Assembly: GCA_964393605.1 (NCBI GenBank)
Contig: CAYMUL010000016.1
Location: 3,793-67,792, forward strand
DNA from: CAYMUL01 sp964393605
Lineage (GTDB): Bacteria; Bacteroidota; Ignavibacteria; Ignavibacteriales; Ignavibacteriaceae
Reading direction: 5' to 3'
Length of the DNA: 64,000 nt
Below, in pieces: positions 35,504-43,655 of this stretch (its first letter is position 1; each line of letters starts with the position of its first letter). A program made the translations under genes and the position numbers. The notes under the pieces are model-generated. The model had not been told where the DNA came from. It saw nothing but the letters and a program-made list of their open reading frames with translations, and did no database searches.

Positions 35504-36802
35504 TCAACCTTGTAAATACTGATTCAAATCAAGATTGAGTTTTTGGCTGAGAATTTCGCTGAACTTGAATGCAATTTTTTTTCTGTCAAATGTTTCGACG
35601 TACTCCATATTTACGCTCTCATTCCGAATGAAATTAAAAAATTGTACAGGGGATTCATCATACCGAAAAATCATTCCTGCTTTTGCTTTTTGAAGAATGT
35701 GTTTCACTTCTTCGTTATCATCGCCGAATGCAATAATCGGTTTCCCTGTTCTCAAATATTCAAATAATTTTCCGGGAACATGACGCTTTTCCGTAACGCA
35801 GACTAACAAATAATCTGCTTCAAACATTTTTTCCAAAACTTCGTGATATGGCACAAAGCCAATAAAATCAACGTGTTCGTCAAGTCCATAATTAGATATT
35901 TCTTTTCGTATTCCCGGACTGACGGTGCCGACAAAACGAATGCGGATATTCTCTCCTGCTTCATTTTTCTTCTTAACCAACTCCCAAAGTTTAACGGGAT
36001 TCTGATAATCAAAAATATTTCCCGCATGAAGGAGAATTTTTTCCGCAGATTTTTTCTCTGCAATTTTCACTTGTGTGAAATCATCTTCATTGTAACCCCA
36101 ATACAATACTTGCGATTTCGCTTCAATCCAACTGTAATTGTTTATATAATTATCGCGCATCGATTGAGTTACAAAAATATTTGTCGATGCACATTTTAAA
36201 ACAAGCCATTCTAAAAATTTGTCAATCTGTTTCGTGAAGAAATTTCTTTTAAAATCTCTGTAATAGACAATATCGACCCACGGATCTATAAATACGGGAA
36301 AATGTTTTGCTTTAAAATATTTCGCAAGCCGCAATCCAACTAAATGCGCAGTGTGCGGCGGACCGATAGATATTACCGCATCGAAGTTTATTTCATTCTT
36401 TAATTTTTTTCCTTTCTTCACCGCAAAAGGATACCAACCAATTCTTGCATCGGGAATAAATAAATTCATTCTTATCCAAACGCTGATTCGGTGCGACAAA
36501 CTTTTATTCTCTTTCGAAATCATTTCAGAAGGAATAAGAGTTTCGTTTTCTTCTTTGCCGATAAATTTTTTGTAAAGATCAAACGGTTCCCAAACTTTTG
36601 TACGCTTCACAACAACAGATGGATCAACTTGATTTATCAAGCTCGCATCCGATGTTGTCAATTTGTCTTCTTCAATAGTTAAAACATACGGCTGCCAACC
36701 AAGTGCAGGAAAATATTGAACCATCTTTAAAGGCCAGTGAAGCGATGCCTTCCCTGACGGAGGCCAATAATAAGTGATGAATAAAATATTCGGCTTCAAC
36801 AC
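35504..36802 (-). CDS. Glycosyltransferase, GT4-like (GT-B fold)
   Basis: A 432-residue enzyme. N-domain NILFITYYWPPSGKASLHWP; C-domain LLHAGNIFDYQNPVKLWELV, the donor-site YLLVCVTEKRHVPGKLFEYLRTGKPIIAFG with the E-x7-type motif (GKLFEYL). It resembles the glycosyltransferases of exopolysaccharide or LPS clusters. The start is GTG at 36800-36802, adjacent to the stop of the methyltransferase gene, so they form a two-gene operon. Sugar and acceptor are unknown. Confidence 0.87.
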   Translation of the reverse strand: MLKPNILFITYYWPPSGKASLHWPLKMVQYFPALGWQPYVLTIEEDKLTTSDASLINQVDPSVVVKRTKVWEPFDLYKKFIGKEENETLIPSEMISKENKSLSHRISVWIRMNLFIPDARIGWYPFAVKKGKKLKNEINFDAVISIGPPHTAHLVGLRLAKYFKAKHFPVFIDPWVDIVYYRDFKRNFFTKQIDKFLEWLVLKCASTNIFVTQSMRDNYINNYSWIEAKSQVLYWGYNEDDFTQVKIAEKKSAEKILLHAGNIFDYQNPVKLWELVKKKNEAGENIRIRFVGTVSPGIRKEISNYGLDEHVDFIGFVPYHEVLEKMFEADYLLVCVTEKRHVPGKLFEYLRTGKPIIAFGDDNEEVKHILQKAKAGMIFRYDESPVQFFNFIRNESVNMEYVETFDRKKIAFKFSEILSQKLNLDLNQYLQG

Positions 36803-37399
36803 TTATTCCTTTTCGGCAACGAATCGAACCACACAGGCTTCCCCTTGATGCGCGTTCCCTTCGCTCAAATTAATTTTTTCTTTAGAGAGGTGAAGAAAAT
36901 TTAATTCTATAAAATCAGTTACAAGTTCTTCGAGTGAATAGAGCAATTCCGTTTGTTGCGGACCGCCGGAAGTTTTGCCCAACTGTTCTTTCTCATATGC
37001 TTCAATAATTATTTTACCGCCGCGCACTAAAGAATCTATCACTCTTGAGTGAACTATTTCTCTGATTTCCGGTTCGAGATGAAAAAATATCATTGCGACT
37101 ACATCATACGTGTTGCGTTCGGGAAAGAATCCAACTATATCGGCAACTGTATATTGAAACAAAACATTTTTGCTTCGTGCAAATGCGAGTGCCTTTCTTT
37201 GTGCCGATTCGCTCCAATCAACCGCATGCACATCCCAACCATTTTCTGCGGCGAAGACGGCATTGCGCCCTTCTCCTTCTCCCAGAAGTAGAAGTTTTCC
37301 GGCGGGAAAATTTAAAATTTGTTCTTTAAAAAATTCGTTCGGTTCATATCCGAAGACGAATTCATTTGTCGAATATCTTTCGTTCCAAAATTCTTTCAT
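36803..37399 (-). CDS. Class I SAM-dependent methyltransferase (TehB-like)
   Basis: A 198-residue methyltransferase. FWNERYSTNEFVFGYEPNEF is the N-terminal signature of the TehB/thiopurine group; LLLGEGEGRNAVFAAENGWD is motif I for SAM binding, and AVDWSESAQRKALAFA binds the ribose. The substrate cannot be named. It is transcribed before, and directly adjacent to, the glycosyltransferase. Confidence 0.88.
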   Translation of the reverse strand: MKEFWNERYSTNEFVFGYEPNEFFKEQILNFPAGKLLLLGEGEGRNAVFAAENGWDVHAVDWSESAQRKALAFARSKNVLFQYTVADIVGFFPERNTYDVVAMIFFHLEPEIREIVHSRVIDSLVRGGKIIIEAYEKEQLGKTSGGPQQTELLYSLEELVTDFIELNFLHLSKEKINLSEGNAHQGEACVVRFVAEKE

Positions 37400-37580
37400 T
37401 ATTTATCTTTTTCGTTTAACAAATTTATTCATTCATCAACAGATACTAAAGATTTATTATTGATGCAATGTTCGGTAAAAATCTTACTTCAATTAAAATT
37501 ATTTATTCATATATTTTATTTGAATCGCAAAAGATTATGTACGATTAAAAAATAATATTGTTCAATTGATTAAAAAGATT

Positions 37581-37940
37581 ATGAAAAACCTGGATAAAAT
37601 AATTGTTGTTGGCGATAAGATTTTAGTTCGCCCTGTAGAAGCCGCCGCCCGCACAATGACCGGTCTTTATTTGCCTCCCGGCGTGAATGAAAAAGAAAAA
37701 GTTCAAAGCGGATACGTTATTAAATCTGGTCCGGGTTATCCTATCGCAAATCCAGTTGATGATGAACCTTGGAAAGAGAATAAAGAATCGGTAAAATATA
37801 TTCCGCTTCAAGCAAAAGAAGGAGACCTTGCAATTTTTCTACGAAGCCAGGCTTTTGAAATTGAATATGAAGGAGAGAAATTATTGATTGTGCCGCAATC
37901 GGCAGTGTTGATGATGATTCGAGAGGATTTGTTTTCTTAG
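37581..37940 (+). CDS. GroES-like (cpn10 family) co-chaperone
   Basis: A ~119-residue protein of the GroES fold. NLDKIIVVGDKILVRPVEA and TGLYLPPGVNEKEKVQSGYV match the first strand and mobile-loop region, and LLIVPQSAVLMMI the last strand. It is longer than GroES (~95 residues), with an insertion (NPVDDEPWKENKESVKY). No GroEL is adjacent, so this is a second, divergent GroES-like protein, not the main co-chaperone. A TTG at 37566 could add five residues; ATG 37581 is preferred. Convergent with hutH, overlapping by 4 bases. Confidence 0.82.
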   Translation: MKNLDKIIVVGDKILVRPVEAAARTMTGLYLPPGVNEKEKVQSGYVIKSGPGYPIANPVDDEPWKENKESVKYIPLQAKEGDLAIFLRSQAFEIEYEGEKLLIVPQSAVLMMIREDLFS

Positions 37941-39499
37941 AATAATTTTATTTTCGTTTCAACGGCAGTTAAAATTTTATCCGATTGAAGAAGTTGTAAA
38001 ATTTTATTCAAATCATCCGAAAGAATTCGATCTTTTCCCATTTGCTTCACAACTTTTCTTATCTCCTCATAAACAATAGAAGTACCTTTGCCGGGTTTAA
38101 GCGGTTTCAAAAATTCTAATGCTTGTGCGGCGACTGTCATTTCTATTGCCAAAACTTTTTCGAGGTTGTGAAGAATTTTAAAACACTTCTGCGCCGAGAT
38201 TGAGCCCATCGAATTATGATCTTCTTGATTTGCCGAAGTCGGAATAGAATCCACACTTGCCGGATGTGAAAGAACTTTATTCTCGGAAACGATTGAGGCG
38301 GCAGTGTACTGCGCAATCATCATTCCTGAATTTAGCCCTCCGTTTTTTGCGAGGAAGCGCGGAAGCCCGTTATTCAAGGCACCGTTCACCATGCGTTCAA
38401 TTCTTCTTTCGGAAATATTTGCAAGTTCCGATAAAGCAATTGCAAGAAAATCCAGCGGCAGTGCAAGCGGTTGTCCGTGAAAATTTCCTCCTTCAAGATG
38501 TTCCTTTTCATTTGCGAAAAGAATCGGATTGTCTGTAACAGAATTAATTTCGGTATTAATTTGTTTTTCAATAAATGCAATTGCGTCGCGAGAAGCACCG
38601 TGAACTTGCGGAGAACAGCGCAGCGAGTATGCATCCTGCACACGCGGATCGTTGAAGCGATGTGATTCTCTAATCTCACTTCCGTTTATCAACGCACGAA
38701 TATTTTTTGCAGAATCTGTTTGTCCTTTAAACGGGCGCAGTTTGTGAATTCGTTCATCGAGAAACTTATCCGTTGCACGAAGTGCCTCATGCGAAAGTGA
38801 AAGTGCAACATCCGAATATTTTGCAAGTAGCTTCGCTCTGCCGATTATGTTCACTGCAAAAGCAAGCATCATTTGAGTGCCGTTAATTAAGGCGATTCCC
38901 TCTTTCGGTGCTAACTTAATTTTCTGCAAACCGAATTTATTCATTGCCGCTGACGAACTGATTTTTGCCGGAAGATTTTCTGTGCTAAAAATATTTTTCA
39001 AAATTCTGACTTTTGTTTTGCCAATCAGAGCCAAGGCGATGTGAGAAAGTGGAACAAGGTCTCCGCTCGAGCCGACCGAACCTTGCGATGGAACAACCGG
39101 AATAATATTCTTATTAATTAATTCAATTAAGAGTTGAAGAGTTTCTAATTTAATTCCCGAATGGCCAAGCGCGAGAGTGTTGGCGCGGAGTATCATCATC
39201 AACTTTACAATATGCGGCGGAATTTCATCTCCCATTCCTGCGGCGTGACTCATAATTAAATTTTCTTGAAGCTGTTCCAAACTTTTCGAATCAATTTTAA
39301 CATTGCTGAATTCACCGAAGCCGGTTGTTACGCCGTAGATCGTTTCGCCGTTCGCAATCCAATCCTCAACTACCTTCCGGGCTTTATTCACGCGGGTTTT
39401 CGTTTCATTCGAAATTGCAAACGAGGCATTATTCTTTAAAGAATGAAATATAAATTCAACCGAAAGATTTCCGGTTCCGAGTAATATTTTTTCAGCCAT
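37937..39499 (-). CDS. hutH: Histidine ammonia-lyase, Ser-Ser-Gly MIO triad
   Basis: A 520-residue aromatic amino acid lyase, deaminating histidine to urocanate. The electrophilic MIO cofactor forms from three residues in the loop GSVGSSGDLVPLSH: here S144-S145-G146, whereas the family norm is Ala-Ser-Gly. The selectivity motif LIMSHAAGMG (Ser84-His85) fits histidine use, and YGVTTGFGEF, DNPILF and NQEDHNSMG are conserved. No hutU, hutI or hutG is near. Its end is convergent with the GroES-like gene, and its start overlaps hflX by 8 bases. Confidence 0.9.
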   Translation of the reverse strand: MAEKILLGTGNLSVEFIFHSLKNNASFAISNETKTRVNKARKVVEDWIANGETIYGVTTGFGEFSNVKIDSKSLEQLQENLIMSHAAGMGDEIPPHIVKLMMILRANTLALGHSGIKLETLQLLIELINKNIIPVVPSQGSVGSSGDLVPLSHIALALIGKTKVRILKNIFSTENLPAKISSSAAMNKFGLQKIKLAPKEGIALINGTQMMLAFAVNIIGRAKLLAKYSDVALSLSHEALRATDKFLDERIHKLRPFKGQTDSAKNIRALINGSEIRESHRFNDPRVQDAYSLRCSPQVHGASRDAIAFIEKQINTEINSVTDNPILFANEKEHLEGGNFHGQPLALPLDFLAIALSELANISERRIERMVNGALNNGLPRFLAKNGGLNSGMMIAQYTAASIVSENKVLSHPASVDSIPTSANQEDHNSMGSISAQKCFKILHNLEKVLAIEMTVAAQALEFLKPLKPGKGTSIVYEEIRKVVKQMGKDRILSDDLNKILQLLQSDKILTAVETKIKLF

Positions 39500-40754
39500 G
39501 AATTATCCGTTTTATTTTTTCTGAATTTTCTTTTTTAGTTTTGTACGTAACGGAGATGTTTTCTTCATCGTATTTTGTTGTTAGAACTTTTGCCATCGAA
39601 TGAATCTGCGAAAGTTTTTTTGTTTCGTGAAGAGGAAGCACAACATTTTCTCTCACATAATCATCATCCATAATTTTAGCAAGTTTATCAATAAGCGCGG
39701 CAACATTGATTCCTCTTTCCGCAGAGAGCACTACACTATTTTCGTAACGATTGCTGACAAGCGGAATTAAATCTTTATTTTCAAGTATATCAACTTTGTT
39801 AAAAACTTTTATACTCAACTTTTCACCGCAGCCAAGTTCTTTCATCGTTTCCTCAACAACACTAATATGATCTTCATAAAAAGGATGAGTTAAATCGATC
39901 ACCTGTAAAATTATGTCCGCTTCTCTCACTTCTTTCAAAGTACTTTTGAATGAAGCAACCAGATTGTGCGGAAGTTTTCTTATAAAACCGACTGTATCGC
40001 TCAACAGTATTTTTTTTTCTTTATCGATTGAAAAAGTGCGCGTAGTTGAATCAAGTGTTGCAAAAAGTTTATCCTCCGCAAGTACTTCAGCCGAAGTAAT
40101 CAAATTAAATAATGTTGACTTTCCCGCATTTGTGTAACCGACGAGGGCAACCCTTACAACATCCGTTCGCTTTTGAGATTGTGTTTCTCTCTGTTTCTCA
40201 ATTTTAATTAATTTATTTTTCAGATGTGTAATTCTTCTTCTGATAATTCTTCTGTCGGTTTCAATCTGTGTTTCGCCGGGACCTTTAGTTCCGATACCGC
40301 CGAACTGTTTTGAGAGGTGAGTCCATGCTCTTGTAAGTCGTGGAAGCAAATACTCATATTGTGCAAGCTCCACTTGAGTTTTAGCTTCTTTCGTTTTTGC
40401 GTGCGAAGAAAAAATATCGAGTATCAAACCGCTTCGGTCAACAATTTTTCTATTCAGAAGTTTTTCTAAATTCCTAATCTGAACAGGAGAAAGATCATCG
40501 TCAAAAATTATAAGATTCACATCGAATAATTCAGCGAGTTGAAGTAGCTCTTCGCTTTTACCTTTACCGATAAAGAAAGCCGGATCGGGTCGATCTTTTT
40601 CTTGAACTAAATTCTTCACAACCGTTGCACCGGCAGTTCGCGCAAGTTCTTTCATTTCGGATAGATGTTCCGATAGTTCATCGTGGCTGAGAGAATTAGT
40701 TTTTATTGCAACAATTATTGCTTTTTCGGTTTGATTATTTTTTAGTTCTATCAT
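39492..40754 (-). CDS. hflX: Ribosome-associated GTPase HflX
   Basis: A 420-residue GTPase that rescues stalled or heat-damaged 70S ribosomes. The N-terminal HflX domain (residues ~10-190) contains FIGKGKSEELLQLAE, LIFDDDLSPVQIRNLE and GGIGTKGPGETQIETDRR; the G domain has GYTNAGKSTLFN (G1), DTVGFIRKLPH (G3) and FNKVD (G4). All switch motifs are present. Overlaps hutH by 8 bases. Confidence 0.95.
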   Translation of the reverse strand: MIELKNNQTEKAIIVAIKTNSLSHDELSEHLSEMKELARTAGATVVKNLVQEKDRPDPAFFIGKGKSEELLQLAELFDVNLIIFDDDLSPVQIRNLEKLLNRKIVDRSGLILDIFSSHAKTKEAKTQVELAQYEYLLPRLTRAWTHLSKQFGGIGTKGPGETQIETDRRIIRRRITHLKNKLIKIEKQRETQSQKRTDVVRVALVGYTNAGKSTLFNLITSAEVLAEDKLFATLDSTTRTFSIDKEKKILLSDTVGFIRKLPHNLVASFKSTLKEVREADIILQVIDLTHPFYEDHISVVEETMKELGCGEKLSIKVFNKVDILENKDLIPLVSNRYENSVVLSAERGINVAALIDKLAKIMDDDYVRENVVLPLHETKKLSQIHSMAKVLTTKYDEENISVTYKTKKENSEKIKRIIHG

Positions 40755-40830
40755 TAAAAAAGTTGATTGGAATTACGACCACAAAATATTACTTGGCAGA
40801 GAATTAACCAGATGGAAAGGTTTAAAATAA

Positions 40831-40877
40831 AATTTCTCTGCCCGGTGCAAAAAGTGATTTTGCAGGGCAGAGAAATT
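40831..40877 (-). terminator. Terminator of the small membrane protein gene
   Basis: A perfect 13-bp stem AATTTCTCTGCCC (40831-40843) / GGGCAGAGAAATT (40865-40877); on the minus strand it is followed by a T-rich stretch. It lies 24 bases past the stop at 40901. Confidence 0.8.
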
Positions 40878-40900
40878 ATTTCGAAAAGTAGTTTGTCTTT

Positions 40901-41233
40901 TTATCCTAAAGTATTCAGTACTTTGAATTTTTCTTCGCGGGTCAAACGCCGGACAGCAGGTCGGGTTTCTTTGATTCTTGGGGAAGCCGAAACAAAACTG
41001 TTATCTGCATTTGTATTAAATGAACCGCGATGAATTGTTGGTACCGGCATAGGTGTAACCACAACCGGCGAAAGGATTGGCGCGGACGTATTTAATACCG
41101 CTCGCGTTTCTACTTTCTTATGTGATTTTCTGTAGTTTCTTATTTTATACGAAATAAAGGAAAAAACTACTAAAACACAGAATGTAACTCCTACGAGGAG
41201 AACGACACTACTTAAGATAGGGGATAGTTCCAT
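40901..41233 (-). CDS. Small single-pass membrane protein, unknown function
   Basis: 110 residues: a short N-terminus, one membrane helix (LSSVVLLVGVTFCVLVVFSFISY, residues ~7-29; given in two parts by its ends LSSVV and FSFISY), a basic stretch (KIRNYRKSHKK) and a flexible Pro/Thr/Ser-rich cytosolic tail ending TREEKFKVLNTLG. AAAGAAAG precedes the start, and a strong terminator follows, supporting a real gene. I recognise no family. Confidence 0.65.
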   Translation of the reverse strand: MELSPILSSVVLLVGVTFCVLVVFSFISYKIRNYRKSHKKVETRAVLNTSAPILSPVVVTPMPVPTIHRGSFNTNADNSFVSASPRIKETRPAVRRLTREEKFKVLNTLG

Positions 41234-41434
41234 TTGCTTTCTTTATTTAAATCCCAAAATCTTACCCTCTGGGTGCAAAGTTAAGGAAAGGATTCTAATT
41301 TGCAAGCAATATTTCTCACAATTTTTTGAGCGCGAAAAAAAATTCTATTATTTCTTCGCTTAGGGAGAAAATACAGCTTTTTATTCCTGTATGGATTTGA
41401 TATTTTTCGCACCTAAATTTTAAGGAGTTAGAAA

Positions 41435-41599
41435 ATGGCTAAAGTTCAATCTTTTGCAGATAAAGCTAAGGCAAAGAAAAAAGATACGCATGTAAGCGTT
41501 AAGGTTGTTAAAGCTGTTAAATCATCTAAGGGAACTTTCAAATACAACGAAAGATTCGTAAGACTTGATGATATAAGCAAAGTAACCGAAATTAAATAA
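41435..41599 (+). CDS. Small basic protein, DUF4295-like
   Basis: A 54-residue frame with TAAGGAG eight bases before the ATG and a terminator eight bases after the stop. The protein is Lys-rich (MAKVQSFADKAKAKKKDTHV) and its middle, VKVVKAVKSSKGTFKYNERF, is similar to the Bacteroidota DUF4295 small proteins that are usually encoded with ribosomal protein genes. Here it stands alone. The family link is from memory of the motif and is uncertain; that it is a gene is well supported. Confidence 0.75.
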   Translation: MAKVQSFADKAKAKKKDTHVSVKVVKAVKSSKGTFKYNERFVRLDDISKVTEIK

Positions 41600-41606
41600 G
41601 TAAAAG

Positions 41607-41632
41607 AAGCGGCACGACCGCTTTTTTTATTT
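41607..41632 (+). terminator. Terminator of the small basic protein gene
   Basis: Stem AAGCGG (41607-41612) / CCGCTT (41618-41623) with loop CACGA, followed by seven T. Confidence 0.85.
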
Positions 41633-41781
41633 TATAAAATTACTTTGTGCAAATCATTTAACTCTATATCGCCCGTTTTCAATTTATATGAGATTGTAAT
41701 CTTGGTAGCTCCTCACTTTTAACTCTCCGACAAGTTTTCATCTTAACTTTTCTCAAAAAAAATCCCTTCATATATTGTCGC

Positions 41782-43053
41782 ATGAAAAAAAATATTCTTC
41801 TACTTTTTTTCTTTACTTTAACAATTGTTGCGCAAGAAAATTGGATTCAACTTTCAACACCGACAAAAAAAAATCTAAAGACTTTAGCAGTTGCGGATTC
41901 GCTTCATCTGTTTGCCGCCGGTGATAGCGGAACTATTATTCGCTCTTCAAATGGCGGAATTGATTGGCAGATTTTGAGTTTCCCCTCTTCACTTCCAATC
42001 ATTGATATTTATTTTTCATCCTTCACAAAGGGATGGGTTGTAACTCGAAATGTTTCTTCTATGCCATTTGGAAGTATGGTTTACATAACGAGCGATGCCG
42101 GAAATTCCTGGCAGGAATCTTCGCGTTTTTTGGAAGATATTTTTATTACAACAATTACTTTTATCGATACAAATTACGGTTGGTGCGGAAGCGCTGAAGG
42201 TGGATTGCTGAAAACATACGACGGAGGTGTTAATTGGGATGCCGTTGATGATTCCGTTGTTACCGGTTTGCCAATCTATTCTTTGCAATTTATTTCGGGG
42301 CAAAGAGGTTACGGTAGCGGAGGACACATCGATTTCGCCGGCGGAATTTTTTCTTCGAATGATTCGGGCAATACATGGAAGTTGCAGCTCGTCGGACCCG
42401 AGCCGATTCAAAATCTTCATATATTTGATTCCCTAAATATCATTGGTGTAGGCGGAGATTACGAATTCGGCACAGGTGTTGTTATCACTACCGATGGCGG
42501 TGTAAATTGGATTTACAAAAGCTTAAGTTTTTTTGGAATTGCAGTTGCGGTGAATTTTAGAAATAGGTTCGACGGTTGGGCAACTCTTGGTTTCGGACAA
42601 AGTTTTATGCGCACTACGGATGCAGGAAAAAGATGGAATTTAATTCCTACACCAAATAACATTTCTATTTATGATATTGCCTTCACTGCTGAAAAATATG
42701 GTTATGCGGTTGGAGATAGCGGTTCGGTTCTAAAATATGTTCACAATCCTGTTTCGGTTGAAGACAATAATATTTTTGTAAGTGAGTTTAAATTATTCCA
42801 AAATTATCCAAATCCATTTAATCCATCCACAGTTATCAGTTATCAGTTTTCAGCGTCCAGCAATGTTACATTAAAAATTTATGATATACTTGGAAATGAA
42901 GTTGCAACATTGATTGATAACGAGTGGAAAGAAGCAGGCTTCTACAATTTTCAATTAATAATTAATAATTATCAATTAACAACAGGTGTATATTTTTATC
43001 GTTTGCAAGCCGGTGAATTTACTGCGACTAAAAAATTTGTACTGATGAAGTAG
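41782..43053 (+). CDS. YCF48-like beta-propeller protein with T9SS sorting domain
   Basis: A 423-residue secreted protein. Signal peptide (to ~residue 18), then six or so propeller blades of the BNR/YCF48 type, each with a D/N-x-G-x-x-W turn (SSNGGIDWQ, TYDGGVNWD, SNDSGNTWK, TTDGGVNWI, TTDAGKRWN). Residues ~335-423 are a type IX sorting domain (FQNYPNPFNPSTVISY). Its coding sequence at 42853-42958 is base-for-base identical to 29871-29976 of the GHL10 gene. Likely a surface-attached protein; ligand unknown. Confidence 0.9.
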   Translation: MKKNILLLFFFTLTIVAQENWIQLSTPTKKNLKTLAVADSLHLFAAGDSGTIIRSSNGGIDWQILSFPSSLPIIDIYFSSFTKGWVVTRNVSSMPFGSMVYITSDAGNSWQESSRFLEDIFITTITFIDTNYGWCGSAEGGLLKTYDGGVNWDAVDDSVVTGLPIYSLQFISGQRGYGSGGHIDFAGGIFSSNDSGNTWKLQLVGPEPIQNLHIFDSLNIIGVGGDYEFGTGVVITTDGGVNWIYKSLSFFGIAVAVNFRNRFDGWATLGFGQSFMRTTDAGKRWNLIPTPNNISIYDIAFTAEKYGYAVGDSGSVLKYVHNPVSVEDNNIFVSEFKLFQNYPNPFNPSTVISYQFSASSNVTLKIYDILGNEVATLIDNEWKEAGFYNFQLIINNYQLTTGVYFYRLQAGEFTATKKFVLMK

Positions 43054-43100
43054 TACTTTTGTAAAGTGTCAAATCTATTAAAAAATTAAAGGATTCATTT

Positions 43101-43544
43101 ATGAACTCAATCTTTTTACAAATTATTTTCAGTTACTTTGCATTTGCAATTTCACTTCATGCGCAAAAGGAAGTGATCTCTACAGAAGCCGCGCTGAAAG
43201 CAATTGGTCCTTATTCTCAAGCAATCATTGCCGGAAATTTTGTTTTTGTTTCGGGACAAATTGCGCTCGACCCCTCAACCGGAAAAATGATTGAAGGTGA
43301 AATCACAGAACAAACTCATCAAGTAATGAAAAATATCTCCGCAATTCTTCATGCAAAGAATTTGAATTTCTCAAATATAGTTCAAGTGCAAGTGTACTTG
43401 AAAGATTTGAACGACTACGTGAAGTTCAACGAAATCTATGCACAATATTTTGCGGGTGATTTTCCGGCGCGTGCAGTGGTTGAAGTTAGCAGACTTCCGA
43501 GAAACGCGCTCGTTGAAGTTATGGTTACTGCAGTTCGCTTCTAA
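43101..43544 (+). CDS. RidA family protein with predicted signal peptide
   Basis: A 147-residue RidA/YjgF fold protein. The core, KEVISTEAALKAIGPYSQA to the end, has the expected length (~126) and motifs, including FPARAVVEVSRLPRNALVEV with the substrate-binding Arg. RidA normally deaminates reactive enamines from PLP enzymes in the cytosol. This copy has an extra 22 residues that form a signal peptide (FLQIIFSYFAFAISLHAQ) and AAAGGATTC before that ATG, so it is predicted to be periplasmic. Confidence 0.88.
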   Translation: MNSIFLQIIFSYFAFAISLHAQKEVISTEAALKAIGPYSQAIIAGNFVFVSGQIALDPSTGKMIEGEITEQTHQVMKNISAILHAKNLNFSNIVQVQVYLKDLNDYVKFNEIYAQYFAGDFPARAVVEVSRLPRNALVEVMVTAVRF

Positions 43545-43655
43545 AAATACTTCACCGTGATTGTTATTGAAAATTTTCTTCTTTCATTTTCCTTTGGCAC
43601 TCTATTTCTATAATTTTGATAAAGACTTCTAACAAAATTTTAAATTGGAGATAAA

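Noticed and set aside
40767..41033. 88-residue plus-strand frame
   Set aside because: It crosses the terminator hairpin and is antisense to the better supported small membrane protein.
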